From positions 620,001 through 684,000 of the forward strand of contig NZ_DS990134.1 in assembly GCF_000187895.1 (NCBI RefSeq): a stretch of DNA of 64,000 nucleotides. The letters are read 5' to 3'. Every line of letters starts with the position of its first letter. The first letter of the stretch is position 1. Below, in pieces: positions 26,390 to 36,856 of the stretch. The notes beneath the pieces are model-generated. The model had not been told where the DNA came from and ran no database searches. It saw only the letters and a program-made list of their open reading frames with translations. The position numbers and the translations under genes were made by a program. Source of the stretch: Phocaeicola plebeius DSM 17135. Lineage in GTDB: Bacteria > Bacteroidota > Bacteroidia > Bacteroidales > Bacteroidaceae.

Positions 26390-27509
26390 TGATAAGCCTA
26401 TGTAAGCGAGTCAGGAATTCATCTGCGTCGTTCATGCTCAGGCAGAGCGGCGGAAGCAAACGGATGACGTTGGTGCCGCTGACTCCGGTAAATACTTTTT
26501 CTTCGAAAAGTAGTTTCTGGCGGAGTTCTTTGATGGGTTCTTCAAATTCCATTCCAATCATCAAGCCGCGACCGCGTACTTCTTTGATACCTTTGAAGCC
26601 TTTCAATTCTTCCAATAAGTGAGCACCTACTTTTGCGGCATTTTCAACCAGATTTTCTTCTTTCATCACATCAAGTACAGCGATAGCTGCCGCACATGCC
26701 AAATGGTTTCCACCGAAAGTGGTTCCTAACTGACCATATACCGGAGTGAACTTCGGACTAATCAGTACACCGGCCATCGGGAATCCGTTGCCAATGCCTT
26801 TAGCTACGGTAATCATGTCAGGGCGTACCTCATTGTATTGGTGAGCAAAGAATTTACCGCTTCTTCCGTAACCCGACTGGATTTCATCCAGAATCATGAC
26901 GGTATTGGTTTCGTCACACGCCTGGCGAATGGCTCTCATGAACTCTGTAGTAGGGAGCTGAATTCCTCCTACGCCCTGGATGCCTTCAATGATGACTGCA
27001 CATACATCGCCTTTGGCCAGTTCGGCTTTCAGCGCTTCTGTGTCGTTTAGTGGCAGGTATGTCACGTGTCCGTTGTCATTGATCGGAGCAATGATTTTTG
27101 GATTGTTAGTTACTTCTACTGCCAGTGAAGTACGTCCGTGGAAAGCTTTGGCGAAAGAAATCACACGTGTACGTCCGTTATAGAAAGATGCCAGTTTCAA
27201 TGCATTTTCATTGGCTTCTGCTCCAGAGTTGATTAAGAAAAGCTGATAGTCATCATAACCGCTGATGGCTCCCAGACGGTCGGCTACTTCCTGCTGTAAT
27301 TTGTTGATTACAGAGTTGGAATAGAATCCCAATGTAGCTACTTGTTTGCTGATGGTTTCCACATAATGGGGATGTGCGTGACCGATGGAGATAACGGCAT
27401 GTCCTCCATAGAGGTCAAGGTATTCCTGACCTTTGTCGTCCCATACGTGGCAGCCTTTCCCTTTTACGATGTTTACATCGAACAAAGGATATACGTCGAA
27501 TAACTTCAT
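26385..27509 (-). CDS. argD: N-acyl(acetyl/succinyl)ornithine aminotransferase
   Basis: The 374-residue class III PLP aminotransferase converts N-acylglutamate semialdehyde to N-acylornithine. Visible landmarks are SGAEANENALKLA (95-107), the PLP-binding Asp208 in ILDEIQSGYGRSG, and the Schiff-base Lys237 in TVAKGIGNGFPMAG. ATG at 27509 starts at the conserved MKLFDVYPLF; an in-frame TTG 14 codons upstream is rejected. It ends the arginine operon. In Bacteroides the pathway is known to use N-succinyl rather than N-acetyl intermediates, so the true substrate is probably the succinyl form, which the sequence cannot show. Confidence 0.94.
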   Translation of the reverse strand: MKLFDVYPLFDVNIVKGKGCHVWDDKGQEYLDLYGGHAVISIGHAHPHYVETISKQVATLGFYSNSVINKLQQEVADRLGAISGYDDYQLFLINSGAEANENALKLASFYNGRTRVISFAKAFHGRTSLAVEVTNNPKIIAPINDNGHVTYLPLNDTEALKAELAKGDVCAVIIEGIQGVGGIQLPTTEFMRAIRQACDETNTVMILDEIQSGYGRSGKFFAHQYNEVRPDMITVAKGIGNGFPMAGVLISPKFTPVYGQLGTTFGGNHLACAAAIAVLDVMKEENLVENAAKVGAHLLEELKGFKGIKEVRGRGLMIGMEFEEPIKELRQKLLFEEKVFTGVSGTNVIRLLPPLCLSMNDADEFLTRLHRLIK

Positions 27510-27596
27510 ATAATTAAGAATTAAGAATGAATAATTAAAAGCAGCAATCAAGGAGTCCTGCCTGGTTATTCATTTTCATTATTCATTATTCATTAA
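27510..27596. repeat. AT-rich imperfect inverted repeat between argC and argD
   Basis: The 87-bp gap has a left arm built from AATTAAGAATTAAGAATGAA and a right arm built from repeated ATTATTCATT ending in AATTAA. The arms can pair imperfectly around a GC-richer centre. It lies inside the operon and could be a simple miniature repeat or an mRNA processing site. Confidence 0.4.
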
Positions 27597-28565
27597 TTAA
27601 AATGCGCTCGGTTTCAGTTTCAGTCCTACTGTTTCTTCCAGATTGAACATCAGGTTCATATTGTGTACAGCCTGACCGCTGGCTCCTTTCAGCAGATTAT
27701 CAATGCAAGAAATGATAAGCAGCTTGTCGCCATGTTTCTCCAGATGAATCAAGCATTTGTTGGTGTTGACTACCTGCTTCAGGTCGATATTCTTGTCCAC
27801 GATGTGGGTGAAAGAATCTTCTGCATAGTACTCTTCGTACATTTTCACAATCTCTTCCAACTCTACCTTGGTCTTTACTACGATAGTGGCAAAAATACCA
27901 CGGGCAAAGTCACCTCGGTAAGGAATGAAATCGATTTCTGAATGGAAACTGTTCTGCAGCTGTTTCAGTGACTGTTTGATTTCTGGCACATGCTGGTGTG
28001 AGAACGGTTTATAGATGCTGAGGTTGTTATTGCGCCAGCTGAAATGACTCGTAGCACCTGGTTTTACACCTGCTCCGGTACTTCCGGTAATGGCGTTTAC
28101 CATCACGTCGTCGTTCAACAGCAAATGCTTGGCCAATGGCAGAAGTCCGAGCTGGATACATGTAGCAAAGCATCCCGGGTTAGCCACGTGTTTGCTTTGG
28201 CAGATAGTGCGGCGATTCAGTTCTGGCAGACCATATACAAAGTCATGGTCGTCCGATTTGATGCGGTAGTCCATGGACAGGTCGATGATTTTCAAATCTT
28301 CCGGTACATTGTGACTTTCCATGAATTTCTTTGTATCGCCATGAGCTGTACAGAAGAACAATACATCGATGGTATCGAGCGGAAGCTCATCTGTAAACAC
28401 TAAATCGGTTTCTCCATACAGGCCTTCGTGTACGTCAGTAATCTTGTTACCCGCATTGCTGGAGCTGTTGATAAATGCAATCTCTACATCCGGATGATTA
28501 AGCAGCAGGCGAATCAGTTCGCCTGCCGTATATCCTGCGCCTCCTATAATTCCTGCTTTTATCAT
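27597..28565 (-). CDS. argC: N-acyl-gamma-glutamyl-phosphate reductase
   Basis: The 322-residue NADPH enzyme reduces N-acylglutamyl-phosphate to the semialdehyde. It starts with the dinucleotide-binding GIIGGAGYTAGELIRLL and carries the catalytic Cys132 in NPGCFATCIQLG and the active-site His in KPFSHQHVPEI. Its start overlaps the argG stop by 4 nt (28562-28565), which shows translational coupling. The substrate in this lineage is probably N-succinylglutamyl-phosphate, inferred from the Bacteroides pathway. Confidence 0.95.
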   Translation of the reverse strand: MIKAGIIGGAGYTAGELIRLLLNHPDVEIAFINSSSNAGNKITDVHEGLYGETDLVFTDELPLDTIDVLFFCTAHGDTKKFMESHNVPEDLKIIDLSMDYRIKSDDHDFVYGLPELNRRTICQSKHVANPGCFATCIQLGLLPLAKHLLLNDDVMVNAITGSTGAGVKPGATSHFSWRNNNLSIYKPFSHQHVPEIKQSLKQLQNSFHSEIDFIPYRGDFARGIFATIVVKTKVELEEIVKMYEEYYAEDSFTHIVDKNIDLKQVVNTNKCLIHLEKHGDKLLIISCIDNLLKGASGQAVHNMNLMFNLEETVGLKLKPSAF

Positions 28566-29770
28566 ACGTCAGCTTCGTCTTTATGGTTTGCATAATAGGC
28601 ACGAAGCGGAGTAGACAACACCTTGATGAACCCTTTAGCGTCTTCTGCAGTCCATCCTTTCTGCATTTCTCCGTACTCGCCGAACTTGTTCTTCACAAGG
28701 TCATCTTTCGATTCAACTCCTACAGTAGAGAATCCGTATGGGCGAAGTTCCAGAATAGCTGTACCATTGACGTTACGCTGTGATTCGGTCAGCATGGCTT
28801 CGATGTCGCGCATTACCGGTTCCAGGTACTGGCTTTCGTGAAGGAACATTCCGTACCAGTTGGCTACCTGGTCTTTCCAGTATTGCTGCCATTTACTCAG
28901 GGTATATTTTTCCAGGAAGCGGTGAGCACCGATAATCAGCATCGGAGCAGCAGCTTCGAATCCTACACGGCCTTTGATACCGATAATCGTATCACCCACA
29001 TGCATATCACGACCGATACCGTAGGCTGCACCAATCTCTTCTACTTTCTGGATGGCCTTAATTTTGTCGTCGAACACTTCACCGTTTACAGCATACAACT
29101 CACCTTTCTTGAATTCCAGTTTCAGTTGTTCGCTGCCTGTTTTGGTTACCTGTTTCAGGTAAGCGCTTTCCGGCAATCCCTGTGCAGAATCCAGAATTTC
29201 ACCACCGCAGATAGAAGTTCCCCAAATACCTACGTTGTATGAGTATTTCAGTTTAGTGAAATCTGCTTCAAAACCATTTTCCTTCAGGTAATTGATTTCA
29301 TATTCACGGCTCAATGCCATGTCACGTGTCAGGGTAATGATTTCCACTCCCGGAGCCATTACCAGGAAAGTCATGTCAAAACGCACCTGGTCGTTGCCGG
29401 CACCAGTAGAACCGTGAGCAATGGCATGAGCTCCGATTTCGTTGGCATAACGGGCAATGGCCAATGCCTGAAAGATACGTTCAGAACTTACAGAAATAGG
29501 GTAAGTACCGTTACGCAGTACGTTTCCGAATACCATGTATTTCAGGCTCTTTTCGTAGTATTCCTGTGTTACGTCAAGAGTCACATATTTCACAGCTCCC
29601 AGTTTATACGCATTTTCTTCGTTCTTTTTTAACTGTTCCGGGCTGAAACCACCGGTATTGGCACATGCTGCATATACTTCATATCCTTTTTCCTTTGCCA
29701 GATACATTACGGTAAAGGATGTGTCCAATCCGCCGCTGAAAGCAACGACAACTTTTTTCTTTTCTTCCAT
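28562..29770 (-). CDS. argG: Argininosuccinate synthase
   Basis: The 402-residue enzyme joins citrulline and aspartate with ATP to give argininosuccinate. The PP-loop motif VVVAFSGGLDTSFTVMYLA is at 8-26, and GSTGAGNDQVRFD and GTSICGGEILDS are further family blocks. It lies between the GNAT gene (78 nt upstream) and argC (overlapping). The length is normal. No oddities were seen. Confidence 0.97.
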   Translation of the reverse strand: MEEKKKVVVAFSGGLDTSFTVMYLAKEKGYEVYAACANTGGFSPEQLKKNEENAYKLGAVKYVTLDVTQEYYEKSLKYMVFGNVLRNGTYPISVSSERIFQALAIARYANEIGAHAIAHGSTGAGNDQVRFDMTFLVMAPGVEIITLTRDMALSREYEINYLKENGFEADFTKLKYSYNVGIWGTSICGGEILDSAQGLPESAYLKQVTKTGSEQLKLEFKKGELYAVNGEVFDDKIKAIQKVEEIGAAYGIGRDMHVGDTIIGIKGRVGFEAAAPMLIIGAHRFLEKYTLSKWQQYWKDQVANWYGMFLHESQYLEPVMRDIEAMLTESQRNVNGTAILELRPYGFSTVGVESKDDLVKNKFGEYGEMQKGWTAEDAKGFIKVLSTPLRAYYANHKDEADV

Positions 29771-29847
29771 GGTGCTTATCTTTATATCGTGAAGCTTTTC
29801 GCCTGTATGAGTTCAGGAGAAAACCTCGCTTGAGATTATTTTTGTAT

Positions 29848-30417
29848 TTAGAAATTGTTTATTTTATCATCTGTGTGCAAAGCCGGATCGTAAAGCATGG
29901 CTGTACAGATACAGAATTTACGGTTTTTCGCCATCAGGATTTCGTGGTTGATACATCCTTCACATCCTTTCCAGAATGAGTCATCGTCGGTCAACTCGTT
30001 GAAAGTGACAGGTACATATCCCAGTTCCGTATTCATTTTCATGACCGCAGCTCCTGAAGTCAAACTGAAGATTTTGGCTTTCGGCCATCGCAGACGAGCC
30101 AAAGTAAAAGAGGCATGCTTGATACGCTTAGCCAGTCCGCATCCTCTGTATTTCGGATGAACAATCAGTCCGGAAGTAGCTACGTACTGCTTGTTTCCCC
30201 ATGATTCGATGTAAGTAAATCCGGCAAAATCATCTCCGCACAGTGCGATGATGGCTTTTCCTTCTTTCATCTTGGTAGCTACGTATTCGTGTGTACGTTC
30301 GGCAATACCCGTACCGCGAACTTTGGCTGCTTCTCTAATCGTGTCCAATATTGTGTCAACATAAACCTCGTGTGAGGCGTCGGCTACCATTACATCAATT
30401 TGTTTAGTAGATTCCAT
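29848..30417 (-). CDS. GNAT acyltransferase with C-terminal Cys cluster, probable N-acylglutamate synthase
   Basis: The 189-residue protein has a GNAT fold with the acyl-CoA loop VHPKYRGCGLAKRI (86-99). A C-terminal extension carries four cysteines: Cys152 and Cys155 (GCEGC), Cys169 and Cys171 (FCIC), which could bind a metal or form disulfides. It is second in the argR-GNAT-argG-argC-argD operon. No classical argA or argJ lies in the window, and the first step of the pathway needs an acyltransferase. I therefore infer N-acetyl- or N-succinylglutamate synthase. The fold is clear; the reaction is inference from context. Confidence 0.75.
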   Translation of the reverse strand: MESTKQIDVMVADASHEVYVDTILDTIREAAKVRGTGIAERTHEYVATKMKEGKAIIALCGDDFAGFTYIESWGNKQYVATSGLIVHPKYRGCGLAKRIKHASFTLARLRWPKAKIFSLTSGAAVMKMNTELGYVPVTFNELTDDDSFWKGCEGCINHEILMAKNRKFCICTAMLYDPALHTDDKINNF

Positions 30418-30433
30418 TTTTTGTTCTTATCAG

Positions 30434-30916
30434 TTAGAGTTGGTTTATATTCGGGATAATGTTGGCAAGTGCATGCTTGACTTCTGTTCGTGTGCAATTT
30501 TCGCGGATCACCAGCATGATGGTGTCGTCGCCGGCAATGGTACCGATGATTTCATGAAAATTGTGCATATCAATGTCGTATGCCAGGCTGCTGGCATATC
30601 CCGGACGAGTCTTGATTACAGCGATGTTGTGGGAGAATTCAATGGAGATAAAGCCGTTGTGACGGAGCATTTCGCTGGCTTTTTGCGGCTCTGTCATGCG
30701 CTTGTACATGGTATTGTTGGGTAGTACATATACATAGTTTCCGTTCATGCTGGCAGCTTTGGCTACCTTCAGTTGTTTCAAGTCGCGCGACAGGGTGGCT
30801 TGTGTCAATTGGAATCCTTCTTTTGTCAACTCCTGCAAGAGTTCGTCCTGACTTCCAATCTCCTTGCTGGAGATAATCATTTTGATTGAATCAAGTCTGC
30901 TATTCTTGTTCTTCAT
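30434..30916 (-). CDS. argR: Arginine repressor
   Basis: The 160-residue protein has an N-terminal winged helix with the DNA-reading Ser43-Arg44 (TQATLSRDLKQL) and a C-terminal hexamerisation/arginine-binding domain ending in GTIAGDDTIMLVIREN. It senses arginine and regulates arginine genes. As first gene of the operon, with ARG-box-like sequences over its own promoter, it is probably autoregulated. The length is normal for ArgR/AhrC. Confidence 0.95.
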   Translation of the reverse strand: MKNKNSRLDSIKMIISSKEIGSQDELLQELTKEGFQLTQATLSRDLKQLKVAKAASMNGNYVYVLPNNTMYKRMTEPQKASEMLRHNGFISIEFSHNIAVIKTRPGYASSLAYDIDMHNFHEIIGTIAGDDTIMLVIRENCTRTEVKHALANIIPNINQL

Positions 30917-30940
30917 TGTATAATTATTCTTTTACGGCTG

Positions 30941-31029
30941 CAAAAATACGGATATATTTTGAATATCATGCATAAATTCTTACTTTTTTGTGTGTTTATT
31001 CTGAAAAATGCATGAATATAATGAATAAA
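30941..31029. promoter_or_regulatory. argR-operon promoter and ARG-box-like sites
   Basis: On the minus strand TATTTTTG (30948-30941) is a consensus -7 element. TTGAAT...AAATTC (30959-30979) and CATGAATATAATGAATAAA (31011-31029) resemble ARG boxes, which are built on TGAAT/ATTCA half-sites. The first lies over the -33 region, where a repressor would block polymerase. The match is by eye and both sites are imperfect. Confidence 0.4.
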
Positions 31030-31052
31030 TAACCATTGTGAATTTTATTTTG

Positions 31053-31060
31053 TATTTTTG
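31053..31060 (+). promoter_or_regulatory. Candidate -7 element of the methyltransferase gene
   Basis: TATTTTTG ends 28 nt before the ATG at 31089. No good -33 was found. The gene is divergent from argR, and the second ARG-box-like site lies just upstream. Confidence 0.5.
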
Positions 31061-31088
31061 TGCACGTTAATTACAGAGACAAAGAATC

Positions 31089-31814
31089 ATGAAGACCACA
31101 TGGCTACAGGCAGAAAAGGATCCGATGGGAGCTGCCATATACGATTACTTCAAGAATGGAAAGGCTGGAAAGTTAAGAGTTTTTTCTTCGCAGTTTGAGG
31201 AAGATGAAATTCCAGTGAGTGAATTATTCCGTACGTATGAACACATGCCCTTGCTGGAACAGACTGCATTGGATATGGCTCAGGGAAAGATTTTAGATGT
31301 AGGAGCAGGCAGTGGCTGTCATTCCTTGGCTTTAAAGCAAATGGGAAAAGAGTCTGTGGCTATTGATATTTCTCCTTTGTCGGTAGAAGTTATGCAGGCG
31401 CGTGGACTGGATGCCCGTCTGGTCAATCTGTTCGACACACATTTCGTTGAACGCTTCGATACCATTCTGATGCTGATGAACGGCTCGGGAATTATCGGGC
31501 GGGTAGAGAATTTCGGTGATTTCTTTCAGCGGATGAAGTTGTTGTTGAATCCTGGTGGTTGTATCTTAATGGATTCAAGCGATTTGAGATACTTGTTTGA
31601 AGAGGAAGACGGAAGTTTTGTCGTTGATTTGGCGGGCGATTATTACGGTCAACTGGATTTCCAGATGCAATATAAACAAATAAAAGGAGAAGCATTCGAC
31701 TGGTTGTATGTGGATTTCAACACACTGAGTCTGTATGCTTCTCAATATGGATTCAAAGCAGAGCTGGTGAAGGAAGGCAGTCATTATGACTATTTGGCCA
31801 AACTTACCTTGTAG
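31089..31814 (+). CDS. Class I SAM-dependent methyltransferase, substrate unknown
   Basis: The 241-residue protein has the SAM-binding motif ILDVGAGSGCHSLAL (68-82) and the acidic strand end VAIDISPLSVE, typical of a Rossmann-fold methyltransferase. No signal peptide or membrane segment is present. It stands alone, divergent from argR, and its 3' end overlaps the convergent PepSY gene by 11 nt. The substrate cannot be inferred. Confidence 0.82.
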   Translation: MKTTWLQAEKDPMGAAIYDYFKNGKAGKLRVFSSQFEEDEIPVSELFRTYEHMPLLEQTALDMAQGKILDVGAGSGCHSLALKQMGKESVAIDISPLSVEVMQARGLDARLVNLFDTHFVERFDTILMLMNGSGIIGRVENFGDFFQRMKLLLNPGGCILMDSSDLRYLFEEEDGSFVVDLAGDYYGQLDFQMQYKQIKGEAFDWLYVDFNTLSLYASQYGFKAELVKEGSHYDYLAKLTL

Positions 31815-32928
31815 CTTTTTGTTTCTTCTTCAACCATAAATAATACCCGCTGAGTGGAAGTACGCCTCCGATAAAAGCAGCTAGGAAATAGAGTACCTTT
31901 GTATAGATACCTCCCCAGCTTCCGGTGTGGAAGGCATAGAACCAGCCTTTCAGTTTCTGTGCGCGAGGCACTTCCGCATAGGTTGTGGTTTCTGTAATCT
32001 CTCCGCTTTTCGGGTTGAATTTCAGAGTATCCGTACGGCGTAATTGCTGTCCTTGGATAACTTGTATCTTTTTCTCTTCTATACGGAGCGAAGTGTAGCC
32101 GCTGTATTTTGCCTGTACTTCCTGGATTGCTTTGTCCCAAGCCGTATAATCGGTTTGTTTCTTACCTCCTTTCTTGGCACGTGCATCGTTTTCTTTTTGT
32201 GGGAGAGAAGTCCCGTGAGTTTGGGCCTGCTTCGAAGTGTTTCCTCCAAAAAGCCCGTAAGCAAACGAGCGATACCAGCCAAACGACCAAGTGAGCCCGG
32301 TAAGTGCCATAATCAGCAGGAAGAGGGTAGAATAAAAGCCCAAAGCTACATGGCTGTCATACCAGAAACGGCGCCATCCTTTGCGGCATGAAACCTTCAG
32401 CCGGTTATTTAACGCTTTTCGAGTTCGGGGCCACCAGATAACAAGGCCACTGACAAGAATCATGACCATCAGCAGGGTGGAGATGCCGACTATCATTTTC
32501 CCTACAGAGGAAGCTCCTTTCTGCGGTGGAGGGTTCAGCAGCCAGCGATGCAGTTTCCGCATGGTTTGAAAAAAAGCGTTTCCTTCTATCCATCCGTTCA
32601 CCTCTCCCGTGTACGGATTCACACTCAGACTTTTTCTGCCTGCGTTTTTGAAAGTTACCGTAGCTGCCTCATCGACTTTTCCCGAATATTGCAGTGAGGT
32701 TAGCTTGAGTGAATCGGCGGTCTGCTCCTTTATGCGTGCAATCAGTTGTGAAGGTGGAAGAGCGGCAGCGTTCCCTTCCGGAACGCTTACCTTATATAAA
32801 TGGGGCTTACATGCCTGAGTGATTTCCTTTTCGAATACCAGTGTAGCTCCCGAGAAACAAATAATGGAAAGAATAATTCCTACTGGGATAGAAAGCCAGA
32901 GGTGTATTTTCCCGAATAATTTTCTCAT
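31804..32928 (-). CDS. xusC: PepSY-domain inner-membrane protein (XusC-like)
   Basis: The 374-residue protein has an N-terminal membrane helix (about 13-35, IHLWLSIPVGIILSIICFSG), periplasmic PepSY regions, two central helices (about 148-166 and 197-213) and a C-terminal helix (about 345-366). This is the PepSY_TM layout of siderophore-reductase-like proteins. It starts 9 nt after the XusB-like gene. In Bacteroides thetaiotaomicron the third gene of xusABC encodes a PepSY membrane protein, proposed to reduce or handle imported ferric siderophore. The order and domain content here match that locus. Reductase activity is unproven. Confidence 0.8.
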   Translation of the reverse strand: MRKLFGKIHLWLSIPVGIILSIICFSGATLVFEKEITQACKPHLYKVSVPEGNAAALPPSQLIARIKEQTADSLKLTSLQYSGKVDEAATVTFKNAGRKSLSVNPYTGEVNGWIEGNAFFQTMRKLHRWLLNPPPQKGASSVGKMIVGISTLLMVMILVSGLVIWWPRTRKALNNRLKVSCRKGWRRFWYDSHVALGFYSTLFLLIMALTGLTWSFGWYRSFAYGLFGGNTSKQAQTHGTSLPQKENDARAKKGGKKQTDYTAWDKAIQEVQAKYSGYTSLRIEEKKIQVIQGQQLRRTDTLKFNPKSGEITETTTYAEVPRAQKLKGWFYAFHTGSWGGIYTKVLYFLAAFIGGVLPLSGYYLWLKKKQKATR

Positions 32929-32937
32929 TTCTAAATG

Positions 32938-34377
<1,440 letters not shown>

Positions 34378-34388
34378 TTATTGGTTTA

Positions 34389-36812
34389 TTACTTTCCAAA
34401 ATACACTCGAAATTTTCCATAAAATGCCCGTCCGGCTTTTTGCAGACTAAAGTTGTCATACAGTTTCTCATCGGTGAGATTCCGGCATTCAAATGAAATG
34501 TTGTAACGTCCGTTTCGGATGCTGTACCCTAAAGAGAGATTGTGCGAAATCTGCTGCGGTACCCGAATCTTAGTAGACGGGTCACCAAAGTTTTCCCAAT
34601 ACAAAGGGAAGTCATGCTGGTAGAAACAATCCCATCCGAATGTGAGGGTATTCCCTTTCGCAAACAGGTTATGCCAGTAGAAGTTCATGTCTACGTTTGC
34701 ATACTGGTAAGGAATGTTCGGGATACGCTGTCCGTATGTCAGTGCATTCTGTCCGCTGCTTGCTGCCCGTTTCTTTTCCTTGTCGCGGGTGTCAAGGTTG
34801 TTGAACGTACCTCCCATATTGAACCAGTTGCTGTAACTGTATCGCAAAGACACATTGAATCCTTTTGTCTCTACCCGGCCATGATTGGTGTAGCTTCCAT
34901 AGCTGGTACCTCCTACGGTCGACAGGTCACGTTTGATGTAGTCTTGGGTGTTACGGTAAATGACTCCTCCTTCCACATACAATCCGTGTTTGCCTAACTG
35001 CTTGTTGTAGCTGGCACTCAGGTTCACGTTGTCACTACGCTCCGGTTTCAAGTCAGCTTTTCCTGCTTCAAGGTCACCGTCACCAAACAATTCCTGTGTG
35101 CTGGGCATGCGTAGCGCCTTTTCGTAAGAGAGCTTCAACTGAATGGCTTTTCCTAAGAAATAGGTTCCGGCGGCTCCATATCCGAAAGAGCTGACACTTT
35201 GTGACACCCTCGTATCACTTCCTACATTGTTGTCGCTCAACTGCACCGTTCCTTCACTGTAAGAGTTGTAGTGCTTGCCGAAGACCGACAGATTCCATTT
35301 TTCAGAAGGCATCAGGCGATAAGATAACCCTGCAATATTCTTTCGGCTTTTGGTAGGTTCATCATAATCTTCCAGTACGGAATTTTTCTCAATCAGACTT
35401 CGTCCTGTACGACGAAAAGTACTGAATACATTATTAAACGTAAACGAGTGCATTCTGCCCAGTCGGTATACCGCAGTAAGTGTGGTATTCCAGTTTGTAT
35501 TGATTTGTTCACTGAACTGGTGGTTCTGTTCGCCGGCAGTCGATCTGGGGATACGGTCACCCAGCCAGTTGTATTTGTACATCGCTGTATCCACGTTTGT
35601 CGTCAGGTTGTGGTTGTAATTGGCCGTAACCGTCACGTCCAGTCCTTTGGTGAAAAGATTCTGCTTGCGATATTCTACCGAAGGAACGATGGAATAGCCA
35701 TGACGATGTTTCTTGCCGAATACGATTTCCTGGTACACTCCGTTCTGTATTTCTTTGTAGAAATGCGAGTAGGCCACATTAAACATCAGCCGGTCGGCCC
35801 AGCTTTTCCCGGTAACTCCGATTTTTCCGATGACCGCTTCGTTGTGGAATGTATCATTGAATCGTTTTACACGCTGTATATTACTTTCATCGCTGACAGA
35901 CGTATTGTTTTCGTGGTTGAACTCTTCCACCCAGTTATTGATATAGTAATTATTGTCTGAGTAATTCTGATACGCATTGATTTCGTATGTCAGTCCGTTT
36001 CTGAAACTCTGCCCGAAGTTTACATACGATTTATGTGTGTTGAACGAACCGTATGAGTATGACGCATCCAGAAACCAGTTGCGTTTCTGTTTGTTGGTTA
36101 CAATGTTGATAACTCCACCTAATGCATCGGTACCGAACCCTACGGGTACCACACCTTTATATACCTCAATGCGCTCGGCAAAGTTGACCGGGATGTTATT
36201 CAGGTCGAAAGCTGTTCCTGCCCCTTCTTGTGGCACCCCGTCGATAAATACTTTTACATGCTTGCCGCTGAAGCCGTCGAGCATCAGCTGCATGTCCGAG
36301 CCCACACCTCCAGACTCGCGCAGTTTCATTCCCGGAAGCTTCTGCAACGCTTCACTCAAGTTTTTGGTAGAGTTCTGCAATTCACGCGTATCTACAGCTA
36401 CGGCATTAAAGGCCGAGCGCTTGATACGTCCGACTCCGTTGGAAACGACTACGACTTCATCCAGCTCGGTGACTGACGGCTTCAAGATTACATTTTGTTT
36501 GCTACGTCCGTCTGCCAGGATTTCCACTTCTTTTTCTACAGTTTCAAACCCGATGGCGGAAACGGTCAGTGTGTATTTCCCGGCGGGTGCTTTCAGATGA
36601 TACAAGCCTTTTTCGTTGGTTGTGCAGCCATATTGCGTACCTTTCAGGTACACCGTGGCGAAGTCAATGACACTCTTGTCCGAAGAAAGAACCCTCCCAG
36701 ATAGTAACGAACGGCCTTGTGCAGAAAGAGATAAGACACAAGCACCCAATAATATAAAAAGTACACCCCACTTCAAATTTTCGCTTCCCCGCGAAAAAGA
36801 TAAATTTCTCAT
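34389..36812 (-). CDS. xusA: TonB-dependent siderophore receptor (XusA-like)
   Basis: The 807-residue outer-membrane protein has an N-terminal membrane/signal segment (about 13-31), a CarboxypepD_reg-like domain (about 33-115), a plug domain with LDEVVVVSNGVGRIKRSA and DGVPQEGAGTAFDLNNIPV, and a beta-barrel that ends GKFRVYFGK. Unlike SusC proteins it is short and lacks a SusD partner, which fits a siderophore or metal chelate receptor. It is the first gene of the xusABC-like operon. A GC-rich dyad lies at its promoter. The transported siderophore is not known. Confidence 0.88.
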   Translation of the reverse strand: MRNLSFSRGSENLKWGVLFILLGACVLSLSAQGRSLLSGRVLSSDKSVIDFATVYLKGTQYGCTTNEKGLYHLKAPAGKYTLTVSAIGFETVEKEVEILADGRSKQNVILKPSVTELDEVVVVSNGVGRIKRSAFNAVAVDTRELQNSTKNLSEALQKLPGMKLRESGGVGSDMQLMLDGFSGKHVKVFIDGVPQEGAGTAFDLNNIPVNFAERIEVYKGVVPVGFGTDALGGVINIVTNKQKRNWFLDASYSYGSFNTHKSYVNFGQSFRNGLTYEINAYQNYSDNNYYINNWVEEFNHENNTSVSDESNIQRVKRFNDTFHNEAVIGKIGVTGKSWADRLMFNVAYSHFYKEIQNGVYQEIVFGKKHRHGYSIVPSVEYRKQNLFTKGLDVTVTANYNHNLTTNVDTAMYKYNWLGDRIPRSTAGEQNHQFSEQINTNWNTTLTAVYRLGRMHSFTFNNVFSTFRRTGRSLIEKNSVLEDYDEPTKSRKNIAGLSYRLMPSEKWNLSVFGKHYNSYSEGTVQLSDNNVGSDTRVSQSVSSFGYGAAGTYFLGKAIQLKLSYEKALRMPSTQELFGDGDLEAGKADLKPERSDNVNLSASYNKQLGKHGLYVEGGVIYRNTQDYIKRDLSTVGGTSYGSYTNHGRVETKGFNVSLRYSYSNWFNMGGTFNNLDTRDKEKKRAASSGQNALTYGQRIPNIPYQYANVDMNFYWHNLFAKGNTLTFGWDCFYQHDFPLYWENFGDPSTKIRVPQQISHNLSLGYSIRNGRYNISFECRNLTDEKLYDNFSLQKAGRAFYGKFRVYFGK

Positions 36813-36856
36813 TTACTGTAACTCGTATTTTTTGTTCAGGACTAATTTTCTGTGTG

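Noticed and set aside
31804-31814. Frameshift or misassembly at the overlapping methyltransferase and PepSY gene ends
   Set aside because: Both reading frames keep normal C-termini and stop codons; an 11-nt convergent overlap is unremarkable.
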